NCBI GenBank assembly: GCA_032718475.1
Contig: JAUCBJ010006782.1
Coordinates: forward strand, 1 to 64,000
DNA: 64,000 bases
DNA from: Nemertoderma westbladi
Lineage: Eukaryota > Xenacoelomorpha > Nemertodermatida > Nemertodermatidae
Reading direction: 5' to 3'
The stretch's first letter is position 1, and the number at the start of each line of letters is the position of its first letter. The notes beneath the pieces were generated by a model. It was not told where the DNA came from. It saw only the letters and a program-made list of their open reading frames with translations, and searched no databases. This document shows positions 63,577 through 64,000 of the stretch, piece after piece. Position numbers and translations under genes: made by a program.

Positions 63577-64000
63577 ATGAGTGACAAACAAGACTATACG
63601 AAAAATACACAAACCGACTATGACTCATGTGACGCGGATAAGTCAGCAGCGGAAGAACAACAGGGGAAGACTCGCGAGCCTACCGAACCTACACTGTGTG
63701 CGTCACCAGTACATCCAACGGGAGTACCGGATGCCGTAGTACGAGGCGACGGTAGGACCGAGGACTTTCTAACTGTTCCGCAACCTAGATACAGGGAAAC
63801 GGACATGGTAAGTTCAGCAGGAAGCCAGGAAAGCGTGGTTAGAAGCGTCGGTGGATACATGGCGCATATTACCAGGAGTATTGGAGAAGGTCATCGCATA
63901 TTAGACGAGATTATTATTACAACCCGAGGAAGAACAGGAACTGTACCAACTGGATGGACAATTGAAACACCTGACGGACCACTTACGCATGTGCGGCGAA
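63577..64000 (+). CDS. Family I first ORF (gag-like), runs off the window
   Basis: Open from ATG at 63577 to the last base, 141 codons, with no stop. It begins MSDKQDYTKNTQTDYDSC, continues as a hydrophilic Ser/Thr/Glu-rich region (EEQQGKTREPTEPT, VRGDGRTEDF), then a more ordered part (VRSVGGYMAHITRSIGEGHR, GTVPTGWTIETPDGPL). There is no zinc knuckle or enzyme motif yet. Its place after a repeated promoter and leader suggests a gag-like protein; a host first exon is the alternative. The reverse frame at 63618-63860 is a shadow. Confidence 0.45.
   Translation, partial: MSDKQDYTKNTQTDYDSCDADKSAAEEQQGKTREPTEPTLCASPVHPTGVPDAVVRGDGRTEDFLTVPQPRYRETDMVSSAGSQESVVRSVGGYMAHITRSIGEGHRILDEIIITTRGRTGTVPTGWTIETPDGPLTHVRR

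Overview
This window is animal nuclear DNA, and almost all of it is transposable elements. Evidence for a metazoan: spliced-looking coding exons, single-ORF endonuclease-RT LINEs, a CR1-like LINE with a PHD-finger first protein, several BEL/Pao LTR retrotransposons, long-TIR and foldback elements, and abundant minisatellites. There are no bacterial operons. Element types and base composition fit a marine invertebrate, but I cannot name the species.

The only host-gene evidence is a pair of minus-strand exons, 56485-56722 and 22066-22223. Each has good splice signals. Their phases match (phase 1 end, phase 1 start), so they would join across an intron of about 34 kb. The second exon carries a Cys-rich CGDGVC module and a transmembrane helix. 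Most of the transposons described below lie inside that intron.

Layout. 1-4.9 kb: broken copies of LINE family A, a foldback repeat and a 163-bp tandem satellite. 4.9-9.3 kb: LTR family I debris, a zinc-knuckle gag remnant and a large minisatellite field whose units carry small hairpins. 8.8-21.7 kb: family E, LTR elements that appear to carry only a coiled-coil/Asn-rich gag-like protein. One of them is interrupted by a young BEL/Pao element F (10655-17994, matched 451-bp LTRs, 5-bp TSD), which is itself broken by a perfect 100-bp-arm palindrome. 22-28.2 kb: host exon 2, then two LINE A copies head to head; the second (A4) is nearly full length with an 11-bp TSD. 29.5-39.4 kb: an interleaved mosaic of BEL/Pao D (plus) and LINE B (minus), with CR1-like C nested inside B. 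39.4-44.2 kb: element L, with long terminal inverted repeats that include arrays of short palindromes and an acidic/coiled-coil ORF inside. 44.5-47.5 kb: LINE A5 with internal deletions. 47.5-53.8 kb: BEL/Pao G nested in another LINE. 54-61 kb: more A copies, host exon 1, a 22-bp minisatellite and a second large palindrome. 61.3-64 kb: a tRNA-like SINE head, LTR-like promoter regions, and the start of a family I ORF that leaves the window.

LINE A copies share 3' ends with (TAG)n tails and were probably mobilised by A-type EN-RT protein. Most open frames here are transposon proteins, and most carry stops, frameshifts or insertions. Family names rest on motifs I can read, not on database searches.
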